Source: Forficula auricularia (lineage: Eukaryota > Arthropoda > Insecta > Dermaptera > Forficulidae). From it: 64,000 nucleotides of DNA. The notes under the pieces were generated by a model. It was not told the origin of the DNA. It ran no database searches and saw only the letters and a program-made list of their open reading frames with translations. The position numbers and the translations under genes are program-made. Of the stretch, positions 1-10,256 are shown piece after piece. Where the stretch lies: positions 1,391,228-1,455,227 of the forward strand of contig JALMQS010000887.1 in NCBI GenBank assembly GCA_024734495.1, in the 5' to 3' direction. The stretch's first letter is position 1. Each line of letters starts with the position of its first letter.

Positions 1-159
1 AAGTGATGAATAGTTTTGACGAATATGTTTCTGATGGTTGATGTCTGTAGATGTGAGTTTCAAAATACTAGATCAGGGGTCCCCAAACTAAGGTCCGCGA
101 GCCAAATCTGGCCCTTGAAACTTTTCCATCAGGCCCGCCGCTATTATAGAATTAATTCA

Positions 160-330
160 CTATATCTACTCTGATTAAAAGAGCAAAAATTGTATACTTA
201 TTTATAAATATATATTTATATATATTTATATCTTGGTTCTATTTTGAAAACGGCCCTATCGATTTTGATGAAACAAAATCTATTAACAAGTTTTGAGGAT
301 GAAAAAACGATCTGGCTAGGTCTGGACCTC
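160..330 (+). repeat. Interspersed repeat segment shared with 11100-11290
   Basis: The segment around GGTTCTATTTTGAAAACG followed by CGATTTTGATGAAA recurs in reverse complement at 11100-11290, together with the upstream AAAAATTGTATA block and AT-rich spacer. Here it lies inside the hAT element. Both loci also carry a G-rich tract further along in the same relative order (1035-1200 here; 10619-10710 on the other strand there). They may therefore be copies of one element, but the intervening sequence does not align by eye. Confidence 0.55.
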
Positions 331-408
331 ATCAAAATTCATCTTAATTGATTTTTTCTTAATTAAAGTAATTATTGATAGATGACAATCTCAATAAAAA
401 AAATGATT

Positions 409-473
409 CGGCGGATGTCGTATTAGAACCTGAGACCTCTTGCATCTGAGGCGGACATTCTACCACTGGACCA
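409..473 (-). pseudogene. Degenerate tRNA-Gly-like sequence
   Basis: On the minus strand an A-box-like TGGTCCAGTGG is followed at tRNA spacing by a B-box-like GGTTCTAATAC (consensus GGTTCGANTCC). The pattern CAGTGGTAGAATG resembles the D arm of tRNA-Gly. The acceptor stem does not pair, the anticodon loop is irregular and the T arm is mispaired, so this is not a functional tRNA. It is a tRNA pseudogene or the head of a SINE, nested in the hAT element. Confidence 0.5.
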
Positions 474-1034
474 AAGAACTATTTTAAAAAACTTGCTTTT
501 TACTTTTACTAAAATGAATATTTTTGAATTAGACTTTATTATAAGTGTGGAAATAATTGAATATATTATATATAGCTATCTATTTAATAAATTTAATTCG
601 TTGAATAAATTGCGGTGAGGCAAATTTGAAATATGTATAATTGAATTAAGCTGAAAGAAAGACAACAATTAATTTTAAATCCAGAAACATTAAATATATT
701 AATAATTATTCCTTTGCCCCCCCTCCACTCTTCTAATTAAAATTAAATATTCAATTCTCTTTTCTCCGGGCAATTATCCTTGCAATTGTCTTCCTAAAAA
801 AATACTTGGTTGGTGAATGTTATCACTTCTGTCGCACGTCCGGAGACGCACACATTTTTTTTAATTTTATGTTTTTATTTCAGATCCTATACGATTATTT
901 TTTTTATTATTATTTTTTTATGTATTTTTTATAATGTTTATCAATATGAACGAATGTGGGTAAATTGGTGTACGAGTAAACAAATATACACATAATATGT
1001 GGACCATTAGAAAGATACCATTAGAAAGATATGA

Positions 1035-1200
1035 AATGCAAATCTCGGGTCGGGGTGGGGATGATGGGGGTAGTAGATGGGGTGGGAGTTGTGGGGGGCC
1101 CGGGGGCGGGAGGGGCGGTTGGGGTGGGGGTGTGGGCGGAGTGGGGTGGAATGGAAGGAGGTGTATGGTTTCGGGAGGGGGGGGGGGGGTGTCAGGGGTG
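1035..1200 (+). repeat. G-rich low-complexity tract with G-quadruplex potential
   Basis: About 165 bases consist of closely spaced runs of 3 to 12 G on the plus strand inside an otherwise AT-rich element. Many sets of four G runs lie within short loops, the usual criterion for G-quadruplex potential. Short open frames across the tract are Gly/Trp-rich compositional artefacts. Confidence 0.7.
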
Positions 1201-1356
1201 TCCGAGCATCGCTCGGAGCCTCCAGGTACTTAAATATTAATGTCGTATAATAGCATATTATTTAATATAATTTCCGTATAATATGATATATCTGGGCCGC
1301 CCATAGCTTTCAATGTTCATATGTGGCCCTATCGCTAAAAAGTTTGGGGACCCCTG

Positions 1357-2756
1357 TACTGGATTACAAGATTAATACTAGAAATAGCATTTTCATCATG
1401 TATAAAATTTATACGAGTTCATATTGCAAAACTTGTAGTATCATGTGCAAGAAATTTTATTCAGTTTGCGTGTGTATTTGACTTGACTTTCATGAAAGTT
1501 TAGCCGGAAGTGAACAAACTGAACCTTAGCATAAGATTCTAAATAGTAAATGAAGGATTCCATTTCATTTTGGTTGTAGTTTATTTATTCATTTTGTTGA
1601 AGTATGGAGAAACTAGAGATAACGCCTTAGTTCGTATTCGTGGTTTTTAGACACTTTCAGTAACTTTATACCTGATTACATATTTATCGATCAAGAATTG
1701 GTTACAAATGGAATATTTCTGTCTTAGAATTTAATAATTTACGAACATATTCTCGTACGGGTTTTCCTAACTTTCTACAATATCTGCGTACTCTTCACCG
1801 TTGTGGTAACTCGATTGATGTTATCCCATAAAGATCGAACCGCCCTAGCAGTAGTGTGTGTGTTTGTACAGAAGAGAGGTGGACTGGGCGCCGGGGGTTG
1901 AAGGGGGTGAGCAACCCTTGGCGCTCTTTCGCTCTGATCAAACAACGAACCGCTAACCCAAAGCTTGTGAGCTAGATCAATGACACACGATTAGCAGACA
2001 AATTAGCCAGCTAAGTGGTGGCAAATAAATGCATGTGGCCGACCCAAAACTCACTGCCATGTCATTTATAAACGCCCTCATTCTCCGAAATCTACCTCTT
2101 GTATATTTTATAACGTGAGTTACATAGTTATTTAATTAATTATATAATTCATAATGTGGGGGGATTGTCTGTGTGAGTTACGCCGCCGAGTTAGCCGCCC
2201 TGAGGGGGATTTCTATTTAATGTGTTGAAAATTTTATGCCCCTTTGACCAGATAGTAAATTTGATGTCATATCCTCGTACGAACGTAAAAGCCGAGTTTG
2301 ATAATAATGATGATAATAATAATTATAATAGGACATTCGAGTAGGTATTATGGGTGGCATAATAAAAACACTTTGCAAATTATTTACAAAGTTAATCTTT
2401 TGTGTTTTCAATATGTAAATAAATTTACAATGAGTTTTTTTTTATGTACAAACGAGTAAAATTAATTTAGGTTATTAATTTAAAAGAAAAACAAAAATTT
2501 TTTCATATATTACTTTACTAACTGCTAAGCCTGTTTGTTTTCCTCCCCTCCTGTTCAAAATTGTAATTCTCAAGGATTTATGTCTAATTTAATCTCCATA
2601 CAAAATTTCAAATTATTAGCTCTTGTAGATGTATATTTTATATTTTGACTTTTTCACACCTTTGAAATTTTAATTAAAAAAAACTTAGCAGTTAGTAAAG
2701 TAATAATAAAGTAGTAATTCTTAGTGAGCATCTACCTTTTAAAAAATCCTCCATAT
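1357..2756. other. Non-coding stretch, no gene recognised
   Basis: No protein or RNA gene is recognisable. Positions 1800-2220 are less AT-rich and less repetitive than the surroundings and could be old single-copy or regulatory DNA. The rest is AT-rich, with a GATAAT/AATAAT microsatellite-like run near 2300. Confidence 0.4.
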
Positions 2757-3175
2757 CCTAGTAGCACAATCCCAGATAACACACAATATCCCCAGAATAT
2801 TCTAAGAAGTTATTTAAAGGACATATATATTCCAATTATCTCCAGGAGATCCACACAATATTTGTATGGGCGTTAATCTTCTGAGAATATTCCAAGAATG
2901 CGCAACTAGGAATATTCCGGGAAAGGGAATTTAATGTCCTACACGAATATTTTAGTTCTAAGAAAATTCCCAGAATATCTAAGAAGATTGAAAGATTATT
3001 CACAGGATATTCCAATGTCCAGAGAAGATATTATCAGAATATTTATAGATTATTCTTATATTAATATTTATAGATGACCTGGGATGTTTCAAACTATATA
3101 GTATTTATATAGCGACTATATAGATTCTCGAAATCTATATAGGCACTATATAGTTTGAAACATTGGGCTACTAGG
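2757..3175. mobile_element. MITE with CCTAGTAGC terminal inverted repeats
   Basis: The left end starts CCTAGTAGCACAAT and the right end is the reverse complement of CCTAGTAGCCCAAT, a 14-bp TIR with one mismatch. The body contains many AGAATATTC-like words. A palindromic hairpin at about 3088-3162 has arms TTTCAAACTATATAG and its complement. No coding capacity is seen and no clear target duplication was found, so the superfamily is unknown. Confidence 0.65.
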
Positions 3176-4009
3176 GAAGATTCTAATTTCGGTAGTTTTA
3201 GAGAAATTTCATTTGGTACAACGAATCACTTGATTAATATTTCCGAAATACTTAATACTTTTACTCTGGCTAATATATAGACATATTTTTCGTCGTGTTC
3301 CATAGTTTCTCTAATTTTCTTGGTGAAATTACTAACAGGGGTGGTTTTCCATTGATAGATAGACAATAAACTGAAATTCTAATGAAAATTTCCAACTTTA
3401 TATGGTAGTTGATAATCTTTGTCCTAATATTCTTTGAAAACTAAAATTTCAAGAAGGGAGTACTAGATGTGAGAAATCAAATTAACTTTTTATTTATTTT
3501 GAAATATCGCTTACTAAAATATATTTTACCAAAAAAAAGCCTTAATAGGACCAGGCGAATTCAAAATTTGAATTTTAGATAATGATTTGAAATTGAATTA
3601 TTCTCGTAAAACAGTATAATTACACTAAGATAAATGAAATATAAACTAAATTCCTATATATTAAATTAATTTTTTTTTTTTGAGACAGTTCGGTAAATAA
3701 AGATGAAATTTGATGGGGACTAGGATAATGAAACACAAATTTCCAAATAAAAAAGTTTAATTGGAACCTTATTTTTAAGTTTCGGAGAATCTCCCCTACT
3801 TCTTGTGGGTTTAAAAGGGTCAACGAAGGGAGCATATAACATCAAACTTTTTGTTTCCTCTAGCAGGGTTATTAGTGTTGTTAGATCCTGTCATTACATC
3901 AACAAAGTTGTTGACATAAATAGTTTCGAATTAAAGTTTTTTAGTAAGTTGAAGTAGTTAGTTATATCAGCCAAATTAAGGATCCACCGGGTACAATAAA
4001 ATTCCCAGA
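3176..4009. other. Non-coding AT-rich stretch
   Basis: Nothing recognisable was seen: no coding frame with protein-like composition and no terminal repeats. The 71-codon minus-strand frame at 3620-3835 has no family resemblance. Confidence 0.4.
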
Positions 4010-4055
4010 GTATAACGTTTCGGCCTAAATTTTATTGCGTCATCTTCAGTTATTT
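4010..4055 (-). ncRNA. Hammerhead-like core motif (degenerate)
   Basis: Read on the minus strand, CTGAAGA (4043-4049) is followed by an imperfect stem-loop region and then GAAAC (4017-4021). This is the order of conserved elements in a hammerhead ribozyme core. Stem II is poorly paired, so activity is doubtful. The motif lies beside the clearer inverted pair at 4191-4534. Confidence 0.3.
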
Positions 4056-4190
4056 GGCTACAGAAATATATAAATCGTTGTTCACAATCATTATTATATC
4101 AATTCACGTTGTTAAGTTTGGTTTTTAACTCACAATTATACACATATTACAATACGCACATATGATTGAACCTTAGAGTAATCTTAATAT

Positions 4191-4534
4191 TAGGAAAAAT
4201 AAGGACAAGTTTTTATGTGTGACTTTTTTATTTATAAGTCAAAGTTTCGTCGACTTTGTCGACTTCTTCAGGGCTTCTACAATTATAAGAACAAAAATTT
4301 ATCAAAATTTTACCCACCAAATATTCAAGTCACACATTAGTCTAAATTTTCTTTTTATCTTCGTTTCCATTGAAGACCATCAGAAAAATAAATTTCTAAA
4401 ATATTTGGCACATTCTCATGAACAATTTTCTTTTTTTTCTTTATATTAACAACTGAAGAAGTCGGCAAAGTCAACGAAACGTTGGCTGATAAATAAAAAA
4501 ATCATAGATAAAAACTTGTCCTTATTTTTCCTAT
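4191..4534. mobile_element. Foldback element with hammerhead-like motifs at the inner arm ends
   Basis: Positions 4191-4270 and 4453-4534 are inverted repeats of about 80 bp, roughly 85% identical by eye, starting TAGGAAAAATAAGGACAAGT. The inner ends of both arms contain CTGAAGA, then a short hairpin, then GAAAC. On the minus strand at about 4243-4270 the hairpin is a self-complementary GTCGAC pair with an AAA loop. On the plus strand (4453-4480) it has one mismatch. The loop between the arms is AT-rich without credible coding. The 76-codon frame at 4219-4449 mostly spans the left arm and loop and is not protein-like. Confidence 0.7.
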
Positions 4535-4589
4535 TATAAACTTTCAAAGTAATCTTAACCTTAACCTTAAAATTCTTAAAGTTTTTTAT

Positions 4590-5040
4590 TTTAAAACTAG
4601 CTGACGCCCGGGGCTTCGGCCCGTCGTCACTTAGCCCTTGGCGGGGAGCGTCTTGTTTTATGGTTAAAATTTATATAGGTAATAGCTGACCCGACCACGC
4701 TTTGCTGTGACTAAAATGCAAATAATTATTGAATAGGTATTAAAACAGTAAATGAATTATATATTAGTTGTCAAAATTGTTCATTTAACCAAAAATAATA
4801 TTGACAGTTGAAAGATTTCCAAAAATCTATTATCGGCCATCTTGTTTGTTTGCTTTACCCCCCTCCCAGAGAGGCGCTGGCGTTGTTTCCTCGAAAAAAA
4901 TATTTTTTACATGCCACAGGTGTGATATCTATAAAAACACTATATATAAAAACACTCGTGTATTTGAATGGAATGTTGTGTGAAAATTTCAAAGAAATCG
5001 GTGAAGAACTTTCGGAGATCCTTCAACGTATCACTTAAGC
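4590..5040 (+). repeat. Degenerate interspersed repeat (CTAGCTGACSCC type)
   Basis: It begins with CTAGCTGACGCC and a GC-rich block, and a second AGCTGACCCGACC occurs near 4684. It ends with a stretch reading GAAAATTTCAAAGAAATCGG, a phrase common near the ends of old insect interspersed repeats. No intact coding sequence or defined boundaries can be seen. The family was not identified. Confidence 0.35.
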
Positions 5041-5935
5041 GTAACAGTACATGTTTATTTATATAGTTTAGTGTTTCATTATCCTGGGCTACCCTTCTAT
5101 CAAAATCCGATTATTTTAATCTAGTGTTTGGTATTATAATTTTAACTTCTTCCAAAAATGATTAGAATACTAAGTCATGCTATTTGTATAAAAACGAAGA
5201 TTTCAAGAAGGTTCTAGATGCAAAAAGTCAAGTTCATAAATTATTTAGAGAGCAAGTTCGGAATTAGGAATAAGTGGCGCTCAGCATGTGGATGAAATGG
5301 AGGCTCTTCCCTTGAGTCCTCAGGGATCTGCTGCTGAATGGAAAGGACAGCTATCTTGAGCCATCCAAGGCTTTGGTTGAACCCCCTCGCCTTCCAACCC
5401 CCTGAGCCAAAACAGACACGAGCGGTCCAATTGGAGTCTGGCTGGCTGACTGCAGCCACCTGAGGCGTGAACATTTAGCACCCCCCTTTGACCCCTTTGA
5501 CCCCCAAAATCCCTCACTCAACCAAGTCGGGGGATTCGCTTCCAATATCTATCTATCTATCTGGGTGCTTACATCCGTCCGAGCCAAGACAAATAACTCC
5601 AAGTTGGAGCACAACAAGAACTAATAGAGAGGAACACTGGGGGAGAAGGAAACCGTAATACGGAAATGGCGATACGCAAATGGAAACTGTCTCAATTTGA
5701 CAGAGAGAGTTCTTTAGTACGTTTAATTAGAGCGATTTTAAGGTATTTCATTCAATTTATCTAAAAAGTTTACACAAACAAAACAATAAAGCTTAGCCTT
5801 ATAGGGTAAACCTGCTAAATCCATTTTTTTTCATATATGACATATTAATACCGTTCGAAAGAAGAGATGCAGAATCGTCCAAGTAAAACTGCTACTTAAA
5901 ATTACGATCGTAAGTTGTAGAATATAAATATAAAA
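5041..5935. other. Non-coding stretch with a mixed-composition island
   Basis: Positions 5240-5560 are markedly less AT-rich and not obviously repetitive, with a short (ATCT)n run near 5548. Several overlapping short open frames exist there, but none resembles a known protein. It could be single-copy regulatory DNA. Nothing more can be supported. Confidence 0.35.
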
Positions 5936-6675
5936 AAAATTATTTTTAAGAAAAAAATAAAAACCGACTTCAAAAAATTAAATGCAACCAAATAAAATAC
6001 ACTAAAAGGAATAAAATAATTATTAACTTATTTAGTTACAACTAACGACGAAATATTAACAAATTACTTTTGAAGTCGGCGCAAAACAAACTATACCTAT
6101 AAGCGAGCGTACCCGCCAAACGTACTAAGTAAGATCCGTCGAGTGCGATTCATAAAAGGTATATGTTTGGCACCAACTTCAAAAAGTAATTTCATGTTAA
6201 TATTTCGTCGTTTAGTTGTAACTAAATAAGATAATAATTATTTTATACCTTTTAGTGTATTTTATTTGTTGCATTTAATTTTTTGAAGTCGGTTTTTATT
6301 TTTTTCTTAAAAATTATTTTATTTTTCTCTTTTAGTGATGTTATTAATAGTGATCATATCATCAGAACTTGACCAAATTTTATGACACCATCCCTAAGAC
6401 ACCCCTTTCGATAAAAAAAGAACCATCGAAATCGGTTCATAAACAAAGAGGTTAGGTCTAAACAAACCTAAACAACCTAATAAAAAGGTCTAATACCTAT
6501 GAAAAAAATCGAAAAAAAATGGGACCAATCGGAAGCTAGACTGGACCCAATGCAAAAAAAATTTTCAAAATCGGTTGACAATTGGCGGAGATATGAGGTA
6601 ACATAGGCACAAAAAAAAAAAAAAAATTCAGTCGAATAGAGAACCTCCTCCTTTTTTGAAGTCGGTTAAAAATAG
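5936..6675. repeat. GAAGTCGG-family repeat, copy 1
   Basis: An inverted-repeat unit (about 5936-6320) has arms containing ACCGACTTCAAAAAATTAAA and its complement, with TAAATGCAAC and TACACTAAAAGG words in both arms. A tail to 6675 ends AAAAAAGGAGGAGGTTCTC (read in complement) next to a terminal GAAGTCGGTTAAAAAT. The same architecture recurs at 8128-8745, and in pieces at 29917-30222 and 30648-30895. No protein is encoded. It behaves as a non-autonomous interspersed repeat. The superfamily was not determined. Confidence 0.7.
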
Positions 6676-8127
6676 TTTCTTTTCAGCAACAACAATATTA
6701 AATTTTGTTTTGTTTTTTCTCTTCCCTGTAAAATTTCTTTATTCTGAGTTAGCAGGCTTACACTTGTCAGTGAGACGATATTATAAGTATTTTTGACTGT
6801 AAAAGACTTATTACTGCTATTAGAGATGGTCAAACTACCAGATCCGAATTATAATGGATTATTTTTAGCTTCAGGTATTCAGAGGGTATTTTCAACCCTT
6901 CTCGGAATGGAACCCGAATGCCAAAAAATGCAATCCGGGCAACTTCTCGACTTGCCCACCGAGGTGAACCATATCTGACATATAGCATGCAGAAAAATTT
7001 TACTCAAAAGAATCCATCTTCATCATTAAAATATTTAGCGGACATACAGCGAAAAACAAATAATTAGAATTTTTTGAAAATTTTCAAAAAATCGAATGGC
7101 ATTTGAACGACTATGCCTGATTTGAATATAAAAGACAAACATGGATATTAGTAGCTCGAAGATTTACTATTGGAAATCAAGAGAGGTGGCTGCAATCTAC
7201 TATGATCCGAGATGTCGTCGTTTTATTTAGAATTCGGGAATTGAGTCCGAAATGCTAAAAAATGCAATTCTCGGCATTTGGCTTACCCACCGAGCTCAAC
7301 CATATTTGACATACTACTACATACTCTTAATTTAATTTATAAATTCATTTTGTATTGACTAATATGCATTAAATATCAAATTTTGATTTTAAAAGCTTTT
7401 ATAATTCAAAAGAACGGGATTATCGTATCAGTGCCAGAAAATTAAATAATGTTTATAAAGTACTAAAAATACCGAGTCCATTATCTTCAGGCTCAATTAA
7501 ATTGCTGACATGGTGTTGACGGAAATCCATCAACATGCGCGAGAGAGGGAAAATGAGACCTACGGGGCGTCAGGAGCAGATGGATGGACTGGTCCAGCAG
7601 CTGCTCTGGTAAAAACAAAACCCTAACAAGCGGATTTTACATTTGCTAGAAGAATTTAAATTTTACTCTATACTCAAACACATAAAACTATGAGAATTTA
7701 TAGCTTTCACTTCTATAGTCCAAGTGTGAAGTTTTGGAATGAGTATCTCTGGATATCAGATTTTTTGAAGTCTTCCAAAATCAAAACAATTTTTTTTTTT
7801 AATTCTAAATACAATTGTTTTAATAGTTAGAATGAACAGTAAAAAAAATTTATGGAATATAAGTTAAAAAAAACCTGCCTCGAAATTCGTTAATAAGTGC
7901 TTCGAGCTTCTTACAAAATAATAACCTTAGACGAAATTTTAGTAAATTACTTAGGCCTTCATAAAGTACTGTTAAAAGAGATATACTTTCTGACCCAATA
8001 GAATATCACTTAAATTGATAAGATATTGTTGAATTTCAAGAAACATTTTCTAATTTTAGAAAAATTGTATCTCCTTCATGTGATTTTTAGCTCACTTTTA
8101 CCTGCTTCCAAAGATCCTTTCACAATA
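6676..8127. other. Non-coding stretch with a diverged direct repeat
   Basis: A block of about 65 bp at about 6917-6980 (AAAAAATGCAATCCGGGCAA, then GCCCACCGAG) recurs in diverged form at about 7246-7312 in the same orientation. The 61-codon frame at 6793-6978 overlaps the first copy and is not recognisable. Otherwise AT-rich with no gene seen. Confidence 0.4.
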
Positions 8128-8745
8128 AAAATAATTTTTAAGAAAAAATAAAACTGACTTCAAAATTAAATGCAACAAATAAAATACACTAAAAGGTATA
8201 AAATAATTACTATCTTATTCAGTTAAAACTAAACGACGAAATGGTTAACATGAAATTACTTTTTGAAGTTGCTGCCAAACATATACCTTTTTTGCGTAAT
8301 CTCCGACGGAACTCACTTAGTACGTGTTTGGAGGGTATGTCGTTTATAGTTTGTTTGGTACCGACATCAAAAAGTAATTTCATGTAAATATTTCGTCGTT
8401 TAGTTTTTAGTCTGTAACAAGATAATAATTATTTTATACCTTTTAGTATTTTATTTGTTGCATTTAATTTTTTGAAGTCGGTTTTATTTTTTTCTCTAAA
8501 AATTGTTTTAAATTTTCTACTTTTAGTGGATGATATTAATAGTGATCACATCATCAGAACTTGACCAAATTAATATGGCACCATCCCTAAAATACCTACG
8601 GGACCAATCGGAAGCTAGACTGGAACCCAAGGCAAAAAGTTTTTTCAAAATCGGTTCACAATTGGCGTAGATATCAGGCAAACACAAAAAAAAATTCAGT
8701 CTAATTGAGAACCTCCTCCTTTTTTGAAGTCGGTTAAAAATAAAG
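8128..8745. repeat. GAAGTCGG-family repeat, copy 2
   Basis: Same organisation as 5936-6675: an inverted-repeat unit followed by a tail ending in GAAGTCGGTTAAAAAT. It shares the AGTGATCAYATCATCAGAAC and CCAATCGGAAGCTAGACTGG blocks with copy 1. Sequence divergence between the copies indicates old insertions. Confidence 0.7.
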
Positions 8746-8884
8746 GCGAAGATTGCCATTAGATATAATTGAAAAAAAAAATAGTTATTATATACATCTA
8801 TGTCTCAGGTAAAACGATAATCAAACCATAGAGAAAATGAATTTAAATTTTTTCTTAAAGCATTTTGAGCAGCGAAAGCAACAA

Positions 8885-9180
8885 CAATGTAATAAATGGC
8901 TGCGGTTATTCTACATATTTAGAAAATTATTTTATTATTTTATGAAAAGGAAACATGAATTGACCACATGGCGGGATTCGGAAAATGACATTCGATCTAA
9001 AGAGCTTTCCTGGCTGAATCATCCGTGACCTAGTTGGTAAAGGTCGCTCTTCGGCTAAAGGAGAGAGACACGGGTTCGAATCCCGTCGGGTTGCTCAATT
9101 CATTTTTCCTTTTCAAAAAATAATAAAATAATTTTCTAAATATATAGAATTAACATAAGAAATTATTGATTACATTATTT
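8885..9180. repeat. Inverted repeat flanking a tRNA-like sequence
   Basis: Positions about 8921-8978 and 9096-9150 are nearly perfect reverse complements for about 50 bp (arms around AAATTATTTTATTATTTT). Weaker similarity extends to about 8889 and 9178. The 115-bp spacer contains the tRNA-like sequence. The structure can fold into one long hairpin with the tRNA-like block at its tip. Confidence 0.75.
9020..9095 (+). tRNA. tRNA-like sequence (pseudo-tRNA or SINE head)
   Basis: The D arm pairs GACC/GGTC, the T arm pairs ACGGG/CCCGT around a canonical TTCGAAT loop (perfect B box), and an anticodon-like stem CTCTT/AGGAG encloses a 7-base loop. The A box is TGACCTAGTTGG. The acceptor stem pairs only partly and the base expected to be U33 is G, so this is probably not a functional tRNA. 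A pol III promoter could still be active, as in tRNA-derived SINEs. It sits in the loop of a long inverted repeat. Confidence 0.45.
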
Positions 9181-9960
9181 AACGCCGCTCGGGCCACAAA
9201 AGCTCCTGTCTTGATCCTTAGTATAAAAACTGAGGCCTAAGATGTATAAGGATCATTGTCGAAGACTATGAATAAGTTATGAAATGGATTTAAGGAATTC
9301 ATAATATGTAATGATTAAATGAGATATGGAGTAGTATGTCAAGTGTTATATAAACCATCCAATAGACAAAATATGCCCTATTATTATCTTGGTAATATCC
9401 GATTTAACATTTGAATAATGGAGAAGAATTGTTATTCGTGTTGGTAGCAAAATTTTTTCCTTAGTAATATCAGTGTAAAATTTGTCAATTTTGATCTTAT
9501 ATCTATCACAGTTCAAACGTTTAAAAGTTAATTTGTCTAAAATAATTTCAATTTATTTTTTATTTTTTTTTTCAATACTGATTTGTTATAGGTTCGGATG
9601 TAAGTGAAACTCATGAGGTGTGCAGGAAAAAACGCCACGTTATTTTATATGAGCTTCCGATAAAGTTACTTGTAATATTACTTTTAATTATTTTAATTTA
9701 ACCCTGGTTTATTATTGGTGCGTGGTAAGTGAAAATAATCTGGCCTGTACTAAACACATCATATGATATTTTAGTTTTCGTCTTTTAAAACCAAAATCAA
9801 ACAAAAATAATCAATTTGGGAATTGAGAAATAAATAAAATGAAAAAAATTGAAGCTGCACGTCTCTTATTTTAAACCTAAACAAATAAATTACTACAGCT
9901 ATAAAAAACTCCCTTAATAAAAAAAATAATCAAGTTTGATCTATTTTGTTAAGGGAGAAT
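9181..9960. other. Non-coding AT-rich stretch
   Basis: No coding frame, RNA gene or terminal repeat was recognised. Confidence 0.4.
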
Positions 9961-10256
9961 GGTGTTGGTTCTTGGTGAAATATTTTAAATAAAGTAAAGA
10001 AAATTTTGAAAAATTTTAGAAACTTTTTAAAATTTAAAATATAAAATAGTAGGTAGCTAGGTTTCACAAAAATAAAAGATAAGATGCTTGTTTAGCACCA
10101 CTCTATATATAACTATTTTGGGGTATAAGCCCATCTTCAGAACTCTTGAAGTTATGCCAAACAATCATCTTATCTTTTATTTTTGTGAAACCTACCTAGT
10201 ATTTTATATTTTTAAGTTTAAAAAGTTTCTAAAATTTTTCAAAATTTTCTTTACCT
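9961..10256. mobile_element. Foldback of the GTGAAACCTACC family, copy 1
   Basis: Arms 9994-10086 and 10165-10256 are inverted repeats of about 90 bp that include GTTTCACAAAAATAAAAGAT and its complement. The left end reads GGTGTTGGTTCTTGGTGAAA, shared with the element at 34847-35250. The loop carries, on the minus strand (10112-10140), CTGAAGA, a GGG/CCC hairpin and then CAAAA: a degenerate hammerhead-like core. The 60-codon frame at 10088-10270 is a by-product of the arm sequence. Confidence 0.7.

Larger units (their letters stand above)
74..1356. mobile_element. Non-autonomous hAT element (1283 bp)
   Basis: The left end reads CAGGGGTCCCCAAACT and the right end is its reverse complement, so the terminal inverted repeat is about 16 bp. 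The flanks are TACTAGAT (66-73) and TACTGGAT (1357-1364), an 8-bp target duplication with one mismatch. Both the TIR type and the 8-bp duplication are typical of hAT transposons. Subterminal GGCCC-rich blocks occur at both ends. No transposase frame is visible, so it must have been mobilised in trans. The interior holds a degenerate tRNA-like block, a segment shared with another locus, and a very G-rich tract. Confidence 0.9.

Noticed and set aside
997..1240. Gly- and Trp-rich frames over the G-rich tract
   Set aside because: Low-complexity composition explains them; no start context or homologous protein.
5241..5545. Three overlapping minus-strand frames of 64-77 codons
   Set aside because: Mutually overlapping in different frames with no domain; the less AT-rich composition lowers stop-codon frequency.
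9020..9095. A functional tRNA gene
   Set aside because: The acceptor stem is only partly paired and the base before the anticodon is not U, so it is listed as tRNA-like only.
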